DNA of 50,830 nucleotides from an uncultured Lachnospiraceae bacterium. GTDB taxonomy: Bacteria > Bacillota > Clostridia > Lachnospirales > Lachnospiraceae. Below are positions 1 to 8,274 of the stretch, piece after piece. The stretch spans positions 1-50,830 of the forward strand of contig CAJTRL010000022.1 in assembly GCA_910578715.1 (NCBI GenBank), in the 5' to 3' direction. Below the pieces are notes generated by a model. That model was not told the origin of the DNA. It saw nothing but the letters and a program-made list of their open reading frames with translations, and made no database searches. The first letter of the stretch is position 1, and the number at the start of each line of letters is the position of its first letter. A program made the translations under genes and the position numbers.

Positions 1-50
1 GAAAGCGTGCCTCCAAAGAGAACGATGCTCTGTCCGGGCGGCGGCTGAAC
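1..50. repeat. Right end of a hairpin repeat (family A), cut by the window edge
   Basis: These bases match the right-hand end of the full-length hairpin repeats at 3999-4171, 14663-14852 and 32693-32865 (shared core GCCTCCAAAGAGAACGATGC and the CTGTCCGGGCGGCGGCTGAAC-type end). The rest of the copy lies before the window. It sits just downstream of the minus-strand ABC exporter gene that ends at 84. Confidence 0.8.
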
Positions 51-83
51 TGATACAAACGAAGCACCGCCATCCCTCTTTAT

Positions 84-2027
84 CTAATGCCCATCCGCGT
101 AATACTGCGCCTGGGCATTCCATAAAACGCTGTATTTCCCTCCCTCGTCCGCAAGCAGTTCTTCATGACTGCCCTTCTGCACAATCTGCCCCTCATGAAA
201 AACAAGAATCTCGTCGCAGAAACGACAGGAGGAAAGCCTGTGGCTGATATAAATGGCTGTCCGGTTTCCTATGATTTCATTGAACCGGGTATAAATTTCA
301 TATTCTGCCACCGGGTCCAGCGCAGCCGTCGGTTCATCCAGAATCATGAAGGGCGCGTCATGGTACAGGCTCCTGGCAATTGCGATTTTCTGCGCCTCCC
401 CGCCGGATATCTGCACGCCTTCCTCCGACAGATTTTGATAAAGAATGGTATCGAGCCCTTCCGGACGCCTGTCAAGCCACTCCGAAAGTCCCGCTCTCCG
501 AAGGCATTGCAGCGCCTTTTCCCGGTCGCAGGCATCCCCATTTGCGCCATCGTTCCTCTTCGTACCTTCATTCCTTTCCATGCCTTCCTGTCCGCTCCCG
601 GCGGCGATATTTTCCAGAAGGCTCACGGAAAGAAGCTGAAAATCCTGAAAGACCACAGAAAACACGTTCCGGTATTCCCGGTAATTGTACTTGCGGATAT
701 CGATGCCGTTCAGCAGAATTTCCCCTTCCGTCACATCATAAAGACGGCACAGGAGTTTGATAAAGGTGGTCTTGCCGGAGCCGTTCTGCCCTACCACCGC
801 CAGGCGTTCTCCCACCTTGAATTTCAGGGAAACATTTTTCAGAACGTAATTTTCCGTATGAGGATAGCGAAAGCTCACATTCCGAAATTCTATTTCGTAT
901 TTCCTGTCGGAACGTTTTTCCACCGTCAGAGAGCCCTGATACATCTCGTTTGGAATATCCAGAAAGGCGAAAAACTTTTTCAGCGTATCGCTGTTGACCT
1001 TCATTTCCCCCAGCACTTTCAACACCCCGGAAAGCCCTTTGGAAAAGGACATGACCGCTCCCACATACTGCGTTACGGAGCCTATTCCGAAAGCGCCGCC
1101 CCAGGCCTTCAGACATACGAAAAGATAAACAAACCATATAAAACTTCTGGAAACGGCCGCCGACAGCATGAAAAGACCGCCCATTTTCCCTCTGGCGTCC
1201 CGCTCCATCTCGTGGAGAATCCCCGTTTCAGGGTCCAGTATCTCTTCCATTCTGCGGATTCCGAATAAATCCTGACGGTATGTCCGCATATCCAGCGCCC
1301 TTTTTTCATCCTGAAAAAAACTCACGAGGAAAAAGTAAATCCGGTTTCCAAATTTCATGCTCTCGTCATGTCCCAAAACGCGCATCTCCCCCCGCGTGGA
1401 CAAATAAGGAGCGAGCGTCGCTATCCCAAACATCAGAAACAGCAAAACTAAAATACAGAAAGGACTGTTCAGCAGCGTAAGCCATCCCGCCTCCTGTCGG
1501 ACAGGCAGCCGGAAAAGGGAAACCGTAAGCGCCGCGGCCCCGAATATCCTGAACATTTCCTCCACCATACTTTCGAAATGACGGTATATCCTGTCGGCTC
1601 CCCAGCCGCTCCAGCGCTCTCTCTGTCGAATCTGACTCAGCAAGTGATGAGTTGCCACATCGTCCACGGATGCAAAATCCATGTCCAGCATTTTCCGGGA
1701 AAGCCGCTCTTCTCCCCGATAATAAAGCGTAGCCCGCAGCGCCTCCTTCCACCGGAACATCAGCGCTTTGGCCAGGTATGCCGCCGCATCGGATGCAAGC
1801 AGTATAATAACCCATTGGGTCAATACCTCCGTTCTCCTCATCCCCGCCAGCTCATCCAGAAGCCGGGCGGAAAAATAAAGGGTCAGATAGGGAATCAGCG
1901 CGCTGATTACCGCATGAAGCCCGGAAGACACGAATAACATGGGACACTCCCGGCACCAGAGGCACAATGCCCGTTTGTTCAGCGCATATACTTCTTTCCA
2001 CGAAATGTTTTCTCTGTTTTCCTTCAT
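84..2027 (-). CDS. ABC exporter half-transporter (permease-ATPase fusion), second of a pair
   Basis: 647 aa. An N-terminal membrane domain (about residues 28-335) is followed by an ATPase domain with Walker A GQNGSGKT at about 413-420, Q-loop FQD near 460, signature ISGGE at about 540, Walker B MILDEP at about 561 with its catalytic Glu, and an H-loop SHR near 595. It probably pairs with the half-transporter just upstream (2134-3951) to form a heterodimeric exporter in the cytoplasmic membrane. The substrate is unknown; the linked LytTR/GHKL regulators suggest a peptide or antimicrobial. Oddities: the signature begins Ile instead of Leu, and a charged low-complexity insert of about 25 residues (478-502) lies between Q-loop and signature. 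The only ATG near the ribosome site is at 2027, 13 bases past AAAGGAG. Confidence 0.9.
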   Translation of the reverse strand: MKENRENISWKEVYALNKRALCLWCRECPMLFVSSGLHAVISALIPYLTLYFSARLLDELAGMRRTEVLTQWVIILLASDAAAYLAKALMFRWKEALRATLYYRGEERLSRKMLDMDFASVDDVATHHLLSQIRQRERWSGWGADRIYRHFESMVEEMFRIFGAAALTVSLFRLPVRQEAGWLTLLNSPFCILVLLFLMFGIATLAPYLSTRGEMRVLGHDESMKFGNRIYFFLVSFFQDEKRALDMRTYRQDLFGIRRMEEILDPETGILHEMERDARGKMGGLFMLSAAVSRSFIWFVYLFVCLKAWGGAFGIGSVTQYVGAVMSFSKGLSGVLKVLGEMKVNSDTLKKFFAFLDIPNEMYQGSLTVEKRSDRKYEIEFRNVSFRYPHTENYVLKNVSLKFKVGERLAVVGQNGSGKTTFIKLLCRLYDVTEGEILLNGIDIRKYNYREYRNVFSVVFQDFQLLSVSLLENIAAGSGQEGMERNEGTKRNDGANGDACDREKALQCLRRAGLSEWLDRRPEGLDTILYQNLSEEGVQISGGEAQKIAIARSLYHDAPFMILDEPTAALDPVAEYEIYTRFNEIIGNRTAIYISHRLSSCRFCDEILVFHEGQIVQKGSHEELLADEGGKYSVLWNAQAQYYADGH

Positions 2028-2035
2028 ATCTATAA

Positions 2036-2105
2036 CTATGCTCCTTTCTCAGAGCGCGAATTTGTGCGGCGCTGAAAACGCGGCGCCCAAAGCGTATTTG
2101 CACCA
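2036..2105 (-). repeat. Repeat family B copy 1, carrying a ribosome binding site
   Basis: Read on the minus strand, this stretch ends in CTGAGAAAGGAGCAT and is preceded by CAGCGCCGCACAAATTCGCG. Similar text precedes the genes starting near 3951, 11232 and 29502. The AAAGGAG within it is the only Shine-Dalgarno for the exporter starting at 2027. Ten bases separate the conserved GAGCAT from the ATG here, as at the copies near 3951 and 11232. Confidence 0.65.
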
Positions 2106-2133
2106 AATTTGCAGTTGAAAGAATGCAATTCTT

Positions 2134-3951
2134 TCAACATTCCTCCCTGTAATATTTGCTCTGTATCTCAAAAAGCCGCGCATAGGTCTCTCCCCGCACA
2201 AGCAGTTCTTCATGGGTTCCTTCCTCCGCAATTTTTCCCTCTTCCAGCAGAATAATGCGGTCACAGAAACGTGTGGAAGCCAGTCTGTGAGAAATAAAGA
2301 CGGAAGATTTGCTCCGGGTCAGTTCCTGATATTTCTGATAAATATCGCTCTCCGCGATGGCGTCCAGCGCGGCAGTCGGCTCGTCCAGCACCATGACGGG
2401 ACTGTCCTTGTACAAAAGCCTTGCCATCATCAGCCGCTGCAGCTCCCCGCCGGAAAGCTCGACCGCATCTTCATATACCTCTTTTACCAGATGCGTATGA
2501 TATCCCTCCGGCAATGCTTCGATTTTCTTACGAAGGCCGACCTTCCCGATGCAGTCCCGCACCCGGTCCATATCCGTTTTCTGGTCAAAAGAAGCTACAT
2601 TTTCCGCCACATCTCCCGCCAGCAGGGAAAAATCCTGAAACACCGCCGCAAAAAGCTGATAGTAATCTCTGCGGTTGTACTCTTTTATGTTTATGCCGTT
2701 TAACAGCACTTCCCCTTCGTCCGGCTCATAAAACCCACATAAAATCTTTACTAGCGTCGTTTTCCCGGCGCCGTTCGCCCCTACCACCGCCAGCCTTTCT
2801 CCGGGATGAAGGGTCAGATTCAGATGGGAAAAGATTTCCCGCTCCGAGCCGGGATAGCGGAAGGTCACATTTTTTAATTCGATAGTATAAGGCGCTTCTT
2901 TATCCGCTTCCAGCCCCTTTCCTTCCTCAAAAAGAAAAGGTTCTTCATAATCGATAAGCTCCCGGATAGCGGAAATTTCAATGCTCTGCTTATGCAATGT
3001 CGAAAAGCTCTGCAAAATTCCGCTAATCCATGTGGTAAAACCGCTGACTGCCGTAAAATAGAGCAAAAACGCGGAAGCGCTTAAATTTCCCCGAAGCGTC
3101 AGATATAACAGCCAGACATAAGCCGTTCCGTTTCGCAGAAACGAAAGCACAATATCCGTAACGTCCGCTATCAGATAATTTTTTTCCCGCCTCAGATAAA
3201 AATCCTGCTGCATTCTGATACATTTTCTCATCAGCTCTTCCAGCCATCCGCCCATCCCAAAGATTCGGATATCTTTTGCCAGACGCCGGTCCCTTGCTTT
3301 CTCCTGAAAATAGAAAAACCTGTTTTTGATGTCGGCCTCTTCTTCTTTATGTCTGTAACCCCAGCCATTCAGATAGCTGCTGACCACATATCCGACGGCT
3401 GCCAATACCGTTGTCACCACCGCAATTACAATATCTACGTTTGCCAGCAGATACAAATAAATTGCAAATCCCAGAAGATTCTGCATGATTTTGGCAAACG
3501 TATTCCAGATATCCTCCGTGGGAGATGTATTTCCGTGGGAAGCGTCCATCGCCTTTGCATAGGCGCGGATAAATTCCTGACTCTCCCGCACCGGACAGGA
3601 ACAGGTTCCCGCTTTTTTCCATAGTCTGCCTGTAATGAAAAAGCGCACCGGTGTCCGGGCGAACATCTGATTTTTTTCCAGATACCCGGTAAACGCATAA
3701 ACAGCTATGATTCCCAGCGCAAAGAAACTGATGATGCCAAAAAGCTCTCCCAGGGCGTCGTGCCGTTCCAGACTCCCCAGAACCGCCGGCGTCGCATACA
3801 GCTCCAGCAGAGAGCCCGCCACCACGAGCAATGCCTGCAGCAGCGTCAGCACAAGCGCCCGCGGCCTTGTTTTCCACGCCGCCCCTGCCATGAACAGGGA
3901 ATTGCTGAGCATTCCGTATTTTGCGGTATTCTTGTTTTTGTCAGATTTCAT
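2134..3951 (-). CDS. ABC exporter half-transporter (permease-ATPase fusion), first of a pair
   Basis: 605 aa from the ATG at 3951; an alternative ATG at 3963 would add four residues but lies only one base from the ribosome site. The membrane domain covers about residues 25-330. The ATPase domain has Walker A GANGAGKTT near 391-399, Q-loop FQD, signature LSGGE, Walker B VMVLDEP with the catalytic Glu, and an SHR H-loop. It is 106 bases upstream of the second half-transporter, so co-transcription and heterodimer assembly are likely. All ATP-site motifs look intact, whereas the partner has an ISGGE signature; one degenerate site is common in heterodimeric exporters. Substrate not evident. Confidence 0.9.
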   Translation of the reverse strand: MKSDKNKNTAKYGMLSNSLFMAGAAWKTRPRALVLTLLQALLVVAGSLLELYATPAVLGSLERHDALGELFGIISFFALGIIAVYAFTGYLEKNQMFARTPVRFFITGRLWKKAGTCSCPVRESQEFIRAYAKAMDASHGNTSPTEDIWNTFAKIMQNLLGFAIYLYLLANVDIVIAVVTTVLAAVGYVVSSYLNGWGYRHKEEEADIKNRFFYFQEKARDRRLAKDIRIFGMGGWLEELMRKCIRMQQDFYLRREKNYLIADVTDIVLSFLRNGTAYVWLLYLTLRGNLSASAFLLYFTAVSGFTTWISGILQSFSTLHKQSIEISAIRELIDYEEPFLFEEGKGLEADKEAPYTIELKNVTFRYPGSEREIFSHLNLTLHPGERLAVVGANGAGKTTLVKILCGFYEPDEGEVLLNGINIKEYNRRDYYQLFAAVFQDFSLLAGDVAENVASFDQKTDMDRVRDCIGKVGLRKKIEALPEGYHTHLVKEVYEDAVELSGGELQRLMMARLLYKDSPVMVLDEPTAALDAIAESDIYQKYQELTRSKSSVFISHRLASTRFCDRIILLEEGKIAEEGTHEELLVRGETYARLFEIQSKYYREEC

Positions 3952-3960
3952 TTCTACTTC

Positions 3961-3998
3961 CATGCTCCTTTCTCAGCGCACGAATTTGTGTAGCAACA
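3961..3998 (-). repeat. Repeat family B copy 2, cut short by a hairpin repeat
   Basis: The minus strand reads GCTGAGAAAGGAGCAT next to the exporter start, matching copies at 2036 and 11241. The similarity stops where the family A hairpin repeat begins at 3999, so the hairpin repeat appears to have landed in, or replaced, the distal part of this copy. Confidence 0.6.
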
Positions 3999-4171
3999 GT
4001 TCAGCCTCCGCCCGGACAGAACATCGTTCTCTGGCGGAGGCCCTGGAAAGGCGCCGGTACTTGGTGAAAAAGCGGCTTTATGCTGCTTTTGAACCTAGTA
4101 CCGCTGCTGCCTTTCGCGGAGCGAAAGCGTGCCTCCAAAGAAAACGATGCTCTGTCCGAGCGGAGGCTGAA
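3999..4171. repeat. Full-length hairpin repeat (family A), copy 1
   Basis: 173 bp with 13-base perfect inverted ends, GTTCAGCCTCCGC and GCGGAGGCTGAAC. The outer arms of about 38 bases pair with each other. Inside them a second hairpin pairs GGTACTTGGTGAAAAAGC with GCTTTTGAACCTAGTACC. It lies between the sensorless kinase gene (ends 4268) and the exporter gene (starts 3951), inside an apparent operon, so it would be transcribed. No convincing reading frame lies within it; open frames across it on the plus strand are by-products of the repeat. Confidence 0.85.
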
Positions 4172-4267
4172 CAACTACTCCCAACACCATATTACCATCA
4201 AAAACCCCCGGCGATACATTTCGGGGACAAAATGTATCGCCGGGGGGATAAAAAACATTCTTTTACT

Positions 4268-4939
4268 TTATTGCGGCAGTAAAATCTCCGTGGTAAAGGC
4301 TCCGTCCTCGCTGTTTCGGCTGATATACCCCTGATACCTGTCGATAATGGCATCGATGCGCACCAGTCCGTAACCGTGCCCCGGCCCTTTTGTCGAAGCG
4401 AAGCGCCCGGCTGTTTTTCTCTGCTTTTTCAGAGCGGTAGTATTGGTAACCGAGAGATAAAGCTGCGTATTTTTCATTTCCATATACCCTCTTATCATCC
4501 GTTCTTCTTCCGGAAGCGTCATACACGCTTCGATTGCGTTATCAAAAAGATTTCCGATGATAATGCACAAATCTATCTCCGCCGTGGACAGAGCAACCGG
4601 AACATGCGCGTCCACATCCACCCGGATGCCCTTCGACCGTGCGAGGGAAATTTTACTGTTTAATATAACATCTGTCATTTTATTACCTGTCTTCAACGCC
4701 ATGTCCACCGTGTTCAAATCCGCTTCCAGAGCGTCCAGATAATGGGAAGCCGCTTCCAAATCCCCCATCGCAATATAGCTTTTCAGTACTTGAATATGAT
4801 TCCGGTAATCATGACGCCACCCCCGCATCTTACGGTACATATTTTCCACCTCCGCATAATGCGTGGCGAGAAGCTCACTCTGACAGTCCGCAATCTGCTT
4901 ATTGATTCTTTTTTCACGAAAAGATAGTTTTAATGACAT
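4268..4939 (-). CDS. GHKL histidine kinase without a sensor domain
   Basis: 223 aa. After about 35 residues with no membrane segment comes the H-box RHDYRNHIQ, typical of the AgrC/GHKL class with His as the phosphorylation site, then an ATP-binding domain with the N-box LFDNAIEA and a glycine-rich GHGYGL. AgrC-type kinases usually have five to seven membrane helices in front of this; here they are absent. The start is well fixed by AAGGAGC seven bases before the ATG, and the preceding regulator ends at 4943, so there is no room for a missing N-terminus. It probably works with the LytTR regulator encoded just upstream. What it senses is unknown. Confidence 0.85.
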   Translation of the reverse strand: MSLKLSFREKRINKQIADCQSELLATHYAEVENMYRKMRGWRHDYRNHIQVLKSYIAMGDLEAASHYLDALEADLNTVDMALKTGNKMTDVILNSKISLARSKGIRVDVDAHVPVALSTAEIDLCIIIGNLFDNAIEACMTLPEEERMIRGYMEMKNTQLYLSVTNTTALKKQRKTAGRFASTKGPGHGYGLVRIDAIIDRYQGYISRNSEDGAFTTEILLPQ

Positions 4940-4942
4940 TTT

Positions 4943-5659
4943 TTATGCTCCTTCCGAACAGTTCCCAAAATACCGTATCATTGCCCGGTTCATCCTCTCA
5001 TAGCAGTTCCGCGAAAGAGGAATCTCTCTCCCGTCTTTCAGGATTACCTGTGTTCTCGTTATTTTTCTCACAAAATGCAAGTTCACGATATAGGACCTTC
5101 CCGCGCGGCAGAAGCTCCCGTCCAGCTCCTTTTCCAGTTCGTTCAGCGTTTTTTTCACTGTATAGTCTTCCGTCCCATGAACGGTCACATAATTCCTCTG
5201 TACTTCCAGATAACGCATTTCACAAAAAGCAACCCGCACCACGGCTCCCGGCAGCGCCAGACACAGCTCCTTTTCTTTCGACTTTAGCCGCTCCGCCGCC
5301 CGGTCAAGCACGCCGTACAGCTTTTGCGCCGTCACCGGCTTCAACAGGTAATGAAGCGCCTCCACATCATAGCCTTCCGCAATATATTCCATGTACCCTG
5401 TGATAAAAATAATCTGCACCGAGCGGTTTTCCTGACGTATTTTCCGCGCAAGCTCCACGCCGCTCATGCCTTCCATCTCAATATCCAGAAGCAGAAGGTC
5501 AACGGACTTGTCTTCCTCATATTGAAAAAGAAAGGCCTCCGCCGAAGAGTAACTTTCTATTTTCAGCGCCGTTTCCGCATTTTCCGCCCATTTTTCCACA
5601 AAAGACTTTAGATATATGATATCCGCCGGATTATCGTCGCAGATTGCCATCCGGTACAT
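4943..5659 (-). CDS. LytTR-family response regulator
   Basis: 238 aa. A receiver domain (1-120) has the acidic pair CDDN near residues 8-11, the phosphoacceptor in LLLLDIEM near residue 56, and a conserved Lys in LLKP near residue 106. A C-terminal LytTR DNA-binding domain (about 140-235) contains CRAGRSYIVNL and the ISLSRN-like PLSRNCYERMN tail. It resembles AgrA/LytR regulators. An AGGAGGT site lies seven bases before the ATG. It is followed after three bases by the kinase gene, and then by an ABC exporter pair, which are plausible targets or partners. Confidence 0.9.
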   Translation of the reverse strand: MYRMAICDDNPADIIYLKSFVEKWAENAETALKIESYSSAEAFLFQYEEDKSVDLLLLDIEMEGMSGVELARKIRQENRSVQIIFITGYMEYIAEGYDVEALHYLLKPVTAQKLYGVLDRAAERLKSKEKELCLALPGAVVRVAFCEMRYLEVQRNYVTVHGTEDYTVKKTLNELEKELDGSFCRAGRSYIVNLHFVRKITRTQVILKDGREIPLSRNCYERMNRAMIRYFGNCSEGA

Positions 5660-5711
5660 AAAAAAGACCTCCTTTTATCCGCAAAGCTCTTTTCTCTCCG
5701 TAATTTCCCAC

Positions 5712-6845
5712 TTACGGCTTATCTCCCAATTTTTCTAACATCTCCTCTTCCGAGTACAGCACGGCGGGCTCAACACATTTTTCCCGGTCAATCAGTTCGT
5801 CGATATGCGCCTCAAACTCTGCCTCCGTTACCGCTTCGTCCTCCCAATAATATTCATAACAGATGTTATTCTCTTCATCGCCGCGTTCGGTATACCATCC
5901 CGTTCCGATTTCCGAAAACACCCCTTTTTCCAGCCGATAAATGTTGCACGGATAAAACCCGGTTGCCCCGTTTCCATTATAGAGCAGCCCGCCGCGCTCA
6001 ATATATTTCATGCCGCTTCTTGCCCGGTTTAAAATTCTGACATTCCCGTCATAAAAAGAAACGATAATCTCCCCGACCGCCATTCCGCCGGAGAAAAAAA
6101 AGAGCTCCGGAATGTCGTCGCCATCCACATAAATTAGCGAACATTCGCACCATTGGTTATCGGATATCGAAAGCGTACCATCCACCTTTTCGATAAAGTC
6201 AATATAGGCTTCCTGCCATGTCTCAAAAACTTTTAACTGCTTCTCCTTCCATTCCGGCTCCTCTTCCGCCCGCCTGGTGAGATATTTCTCCCTGTACCCT
6301 AAATACTGTTCCATATCAATATCACCGCGGCCGTAAAAAGAATCCGTCTCATCTATGGCTCCGTTCCGATTCTTATCGGACCAGTAAAATGCTCCGCCGC
6401 TCTCCGTGCTGCCGTCAGCATTTAGTTTCATAAACTCTATCATCTCAGACCCGTAACCGTCGTAATAGTGCAGAACGCCGCATTCTTCCTCCGTTATCAC
6501 CGGCTCATAAGACCACCAGCCTTCAAAAAGAATCTGAGGCCTTTTATCTTTCATATCAACCACATAATAAACAGAACTGTCCCTGATATGCAGTTCCTCC
6601 CGGCTGTCGCCGTCGATATCCAGAAAACAATATTCGATGTTGTTGTCCCAGAACAGCTCACCGATACTTGTCTGCCGTCCTTTCCATTCTATCGCGAGCG
6701 CACCGTTTAAAAAGCGCTCGTAAACTTCCGCGTCATCCAGATTTTCCGCGTGCTTTGCACTTTTACAGCCGAGGAGCGCCATATTTATCAGTAATAGCAG
6801 CAGAATGATGCCGCCCGTCGTAAGTTTTTTATACTTTTTAGCCAT
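5712..6845 (-). CDS. Lipoprotein of unknown function with D-x-DGD motifs
   Basis: 377 aa from the ATG at 6845, chosen because GGGAG lies five bases before it; an ATG at 6857 is possible. A lipoprotein signal is clear: a basic start, a leucine-rich stretch and the lipobox LLGC, so the mature protein should be membrane anchored outside the cell. Two motifs, LDIDGDSREEL and YVDGDDIPELFF, resemble the Asp-rich calcium loops of FG-GAP/VCBS-type repeats, and NRNGAIDETD looks like another acidic loop. No catalytic family is recognised. It is the first gene after the 6978-7006 promoter and leads into the LytTR/kinase genes, so it may be a sensory partner for the sensorless kinase; that is inference. 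Confidence 0.75.
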   Translation of the reverse strand: MAKKYKKLTTGGIILLLLLINMALLGCKSAKHAENLDDAEVYERFLNGALAIEWKGRQTSIGELFWDNNIEYCFLDIDGDSREELHIRDSSVYYVVDMKDKRPQILFEGWWSYEPVITEEECGVLHYYDGYGSEMIEFMKLNADGSTESGGAFYWSDKNRNGAIDETDSFYGRGDIDMEQYLGYREKYLTRRAEEEPEWKEKQLKVFETWQEAYIDFIEKVDGTLSISDNQWCECSLIYVDGDDIPELFFFSGGMAVGEIIVSFYDGNVRILNRARSGMKYIERGGLLYNGNGATGFYPCNIYRLEKGVFSEIGTGWYTERGDEENNICYEYYWEDEAVTEAEFEAHIDELIDREKCVEPAVLYSEEEMLEKLGDKP

Positions 6846-6977
6846 CCTTACTCCCATCTGTCAGGGAACGATGTCCCTATGTTCATTTAACCTTCTATAT
6901 CTCCTTTAACTTCTTTCCCTTTTAATTCCTTTCCTTTTTACTTCTTTGCCCATGTACTTCATCCGCTCTTTCATACT

Positions 6978-7006
6978 ATTATAGAAGCAATGATATATCT
7001 TGGCAA
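6978..7006 (-). promoter_or_regulatory. Sigma-A type promoter for the lipoprotein-LytTR-exporter genes
   Basis: On the minus strand TTGCCA (7006-7001) and TATAAT (6983-6978) are separated by exactly 17 bases. It points toward the lipoprotein gene at 6845, about 130 bases downstream. The untranslated stretch between holds no clear structure. Confidence 0.7.
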
Positions 7007-7118
7007 TTTTATCTTCTGAAAAATTTCATGCCCCGGTTTCATCTGGAGCGGCAGCAGATAAAGGCAAATGGCAAAAGGTCAGGGGATTTACGCAGAAGAC
7101 CGGAAAGTTAATCAACCA

Positions 7119-7147
7119 TTGCATCTAAATAGAAAATAGGGTAAAAT
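7119..7147 (+). promoter_or_regulatory. Sigma-A type promoter for the glycosyltransferase operon
   Basis: TTGCAT (7119-7124), a 17-base spacer and TAAAAT (7142-7147) lie 36 bases before the glycosyltransferase start at 7183. Together with the minus promoter at 6978-7006 this makes the 6846-7182 gap a divergent promoter region; I see nothing else in it. Confidence 0.65.
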
Positions 7148-7182
7148 TTCTGATAGAATTGAGATGACAGAAGGACATGGGC

Positions 7183-8262
7183 ATGAAAATTATATTTGTA
7201 ATTCCCAATATGACGGGAGGCGGGACGGAACGCGTCATATCGCTTCTTTCCGACGCATATATCAGGATGGGATTTGAAGTGGCAATTATGCAGTTTGCCG
7301 GGTATGAACATGCTTATCAACTAAATGATAAGGTGGAAGATTTTTCGGTTGCCCCACAATCAAACGGAAATCCGGTTATTATGCTAAAAAGACTGATTAC
7401 AATGCGGAAATATTTTCACAAAAATCCGGACAGCCATATTTTTGCATTCTGTGTGATGGGCGCCGTATTTTCGGTGATTACAACATGGGGAATGAAAAGA
7501 AATATTCTGGTAGCGGAACGCAACTCACCGGACAGCTGTCATGTGAAAACATTACGAAACTGGGCATATAAGCATGCTGCACGTATTACCTTTCAGACGC
7601 CCGACGGTATCGCATACTTTCCGAAATGGATAACCGGGAAAGCAATGGTAATACCAAATCCGGTAGACAGTTCCATGCCGCCGCGTTATACCGGCGTCCG
7701 CAGCCATCGGATTGTAACCGTAGGCAGACTGCATAAGCAGAAAAACCACGCCCTTTTGTTAGAGGCTTTTGCAGATTTTTCCCAACAATTCCCGGATTAT
7801 GAACTGCATATATACGGACAGGGAGAACTGGAGCAGCCGCTGAAAGCACAGGCTGAGCAGCTGCATATCAGCAAAAAAGTCGTATGGCATGGATTCTGCA
7901 GCGATGTTCGGGAAAAAATACGGGATGCGGCAATATTTGTCCTGTCCTCCGATTACGAAGGAATCTCCAATTCCATGCTGGAAGCGCTTTCCATGGGAAT
8001 CCCGACGATTTCAACAGACTGTCCGATAGGCGGCGCCAGAATCTATATATCACCGGAAAAAAGCGGCATTCTTGTACCCGTAAGAGATAAAAAGGCCATG
8101 GTGGAAGCAATGCTTCGTATCGCCTCCGATGAAGACCTGGCAGAACGACTGTCCGTAAACGCCTCCCGGATTAAGGAACAGTATTCCGTAAAAAAAATAG
8201 CGGAGAAGTTTTTGGATGCGGCCGGTATTCAAGTTCCGGCAACGACAAACAGCGATTACTAG
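7183..8262 (+). CDS. Glycosyltransferase family 4 (GT-B fold)
   Basis: 359 aa. The N-terminus reads IIFVIPNMTGGGTERV, the glycine-rich acceptor-side start of GT4 enzymes. The C-terminal Rossmann half has TVGRLHKQKNH near residue 180 and the nucleotide-sugar motif SDYEGISNSMLEAL (E-x7-E) near 265. The protein should transfer a sugar from a nucleotide donor to a glycan or lipid-linked acceptor at the inner membrane face; donor and product are not predictable. The ATG at 7183 is preferred over 7177 because AAGGA lies seven bases before it. The GT2 gene follows after 12 bases. Confidence 0.9.
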   Translation: MKIIFVIPNMTGGGTERVISLLSDAYIRMGFEVAIMQFAGYEHAYQLNDKVEDFSVAPQSNGNPVIMLKRLITMRKYFHKNPDSHIFAFCVMGAVFSVITTWGMKRNILVAERNSPDSCHVKTLRNWAYKHAARITFQTPDGIAYFPKWITGKAMVIPNPVDSSMPPRYTGVRSHRIVTVGRLHKQKNHALLLEAFADFSQQFPDYELHIYGQGELEQPLKAQAEQLHISKKVVWHGFCSDVREKIRDAAIFVLSSDYEGISNSMLEALSMGIPTISTDCPIGGARIYISPEKSGILVPVRDKKAMVEAMLRIASDEDLAERLSVNASRIKEQYSVKKIAEKFLDAAGIQVPATTNSDY

Positions 8263-8274
8263 GGGAGATAATTT

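Noticed and set aside
165..1268. 367-codon frame on the plus strand
   Set aside because: Antisense to the ABC exporter gene, with no ribosome site or recognisable domain; a shadow frame in GC-rich third positions.
3707..4282. 191-codon plus-strand frame across the 3999-4171 repeat
   Set aside because: It crosses from the antisense of the exporter through the hairpin repeat; similar frames recur at other copies only because the repeat recurs.
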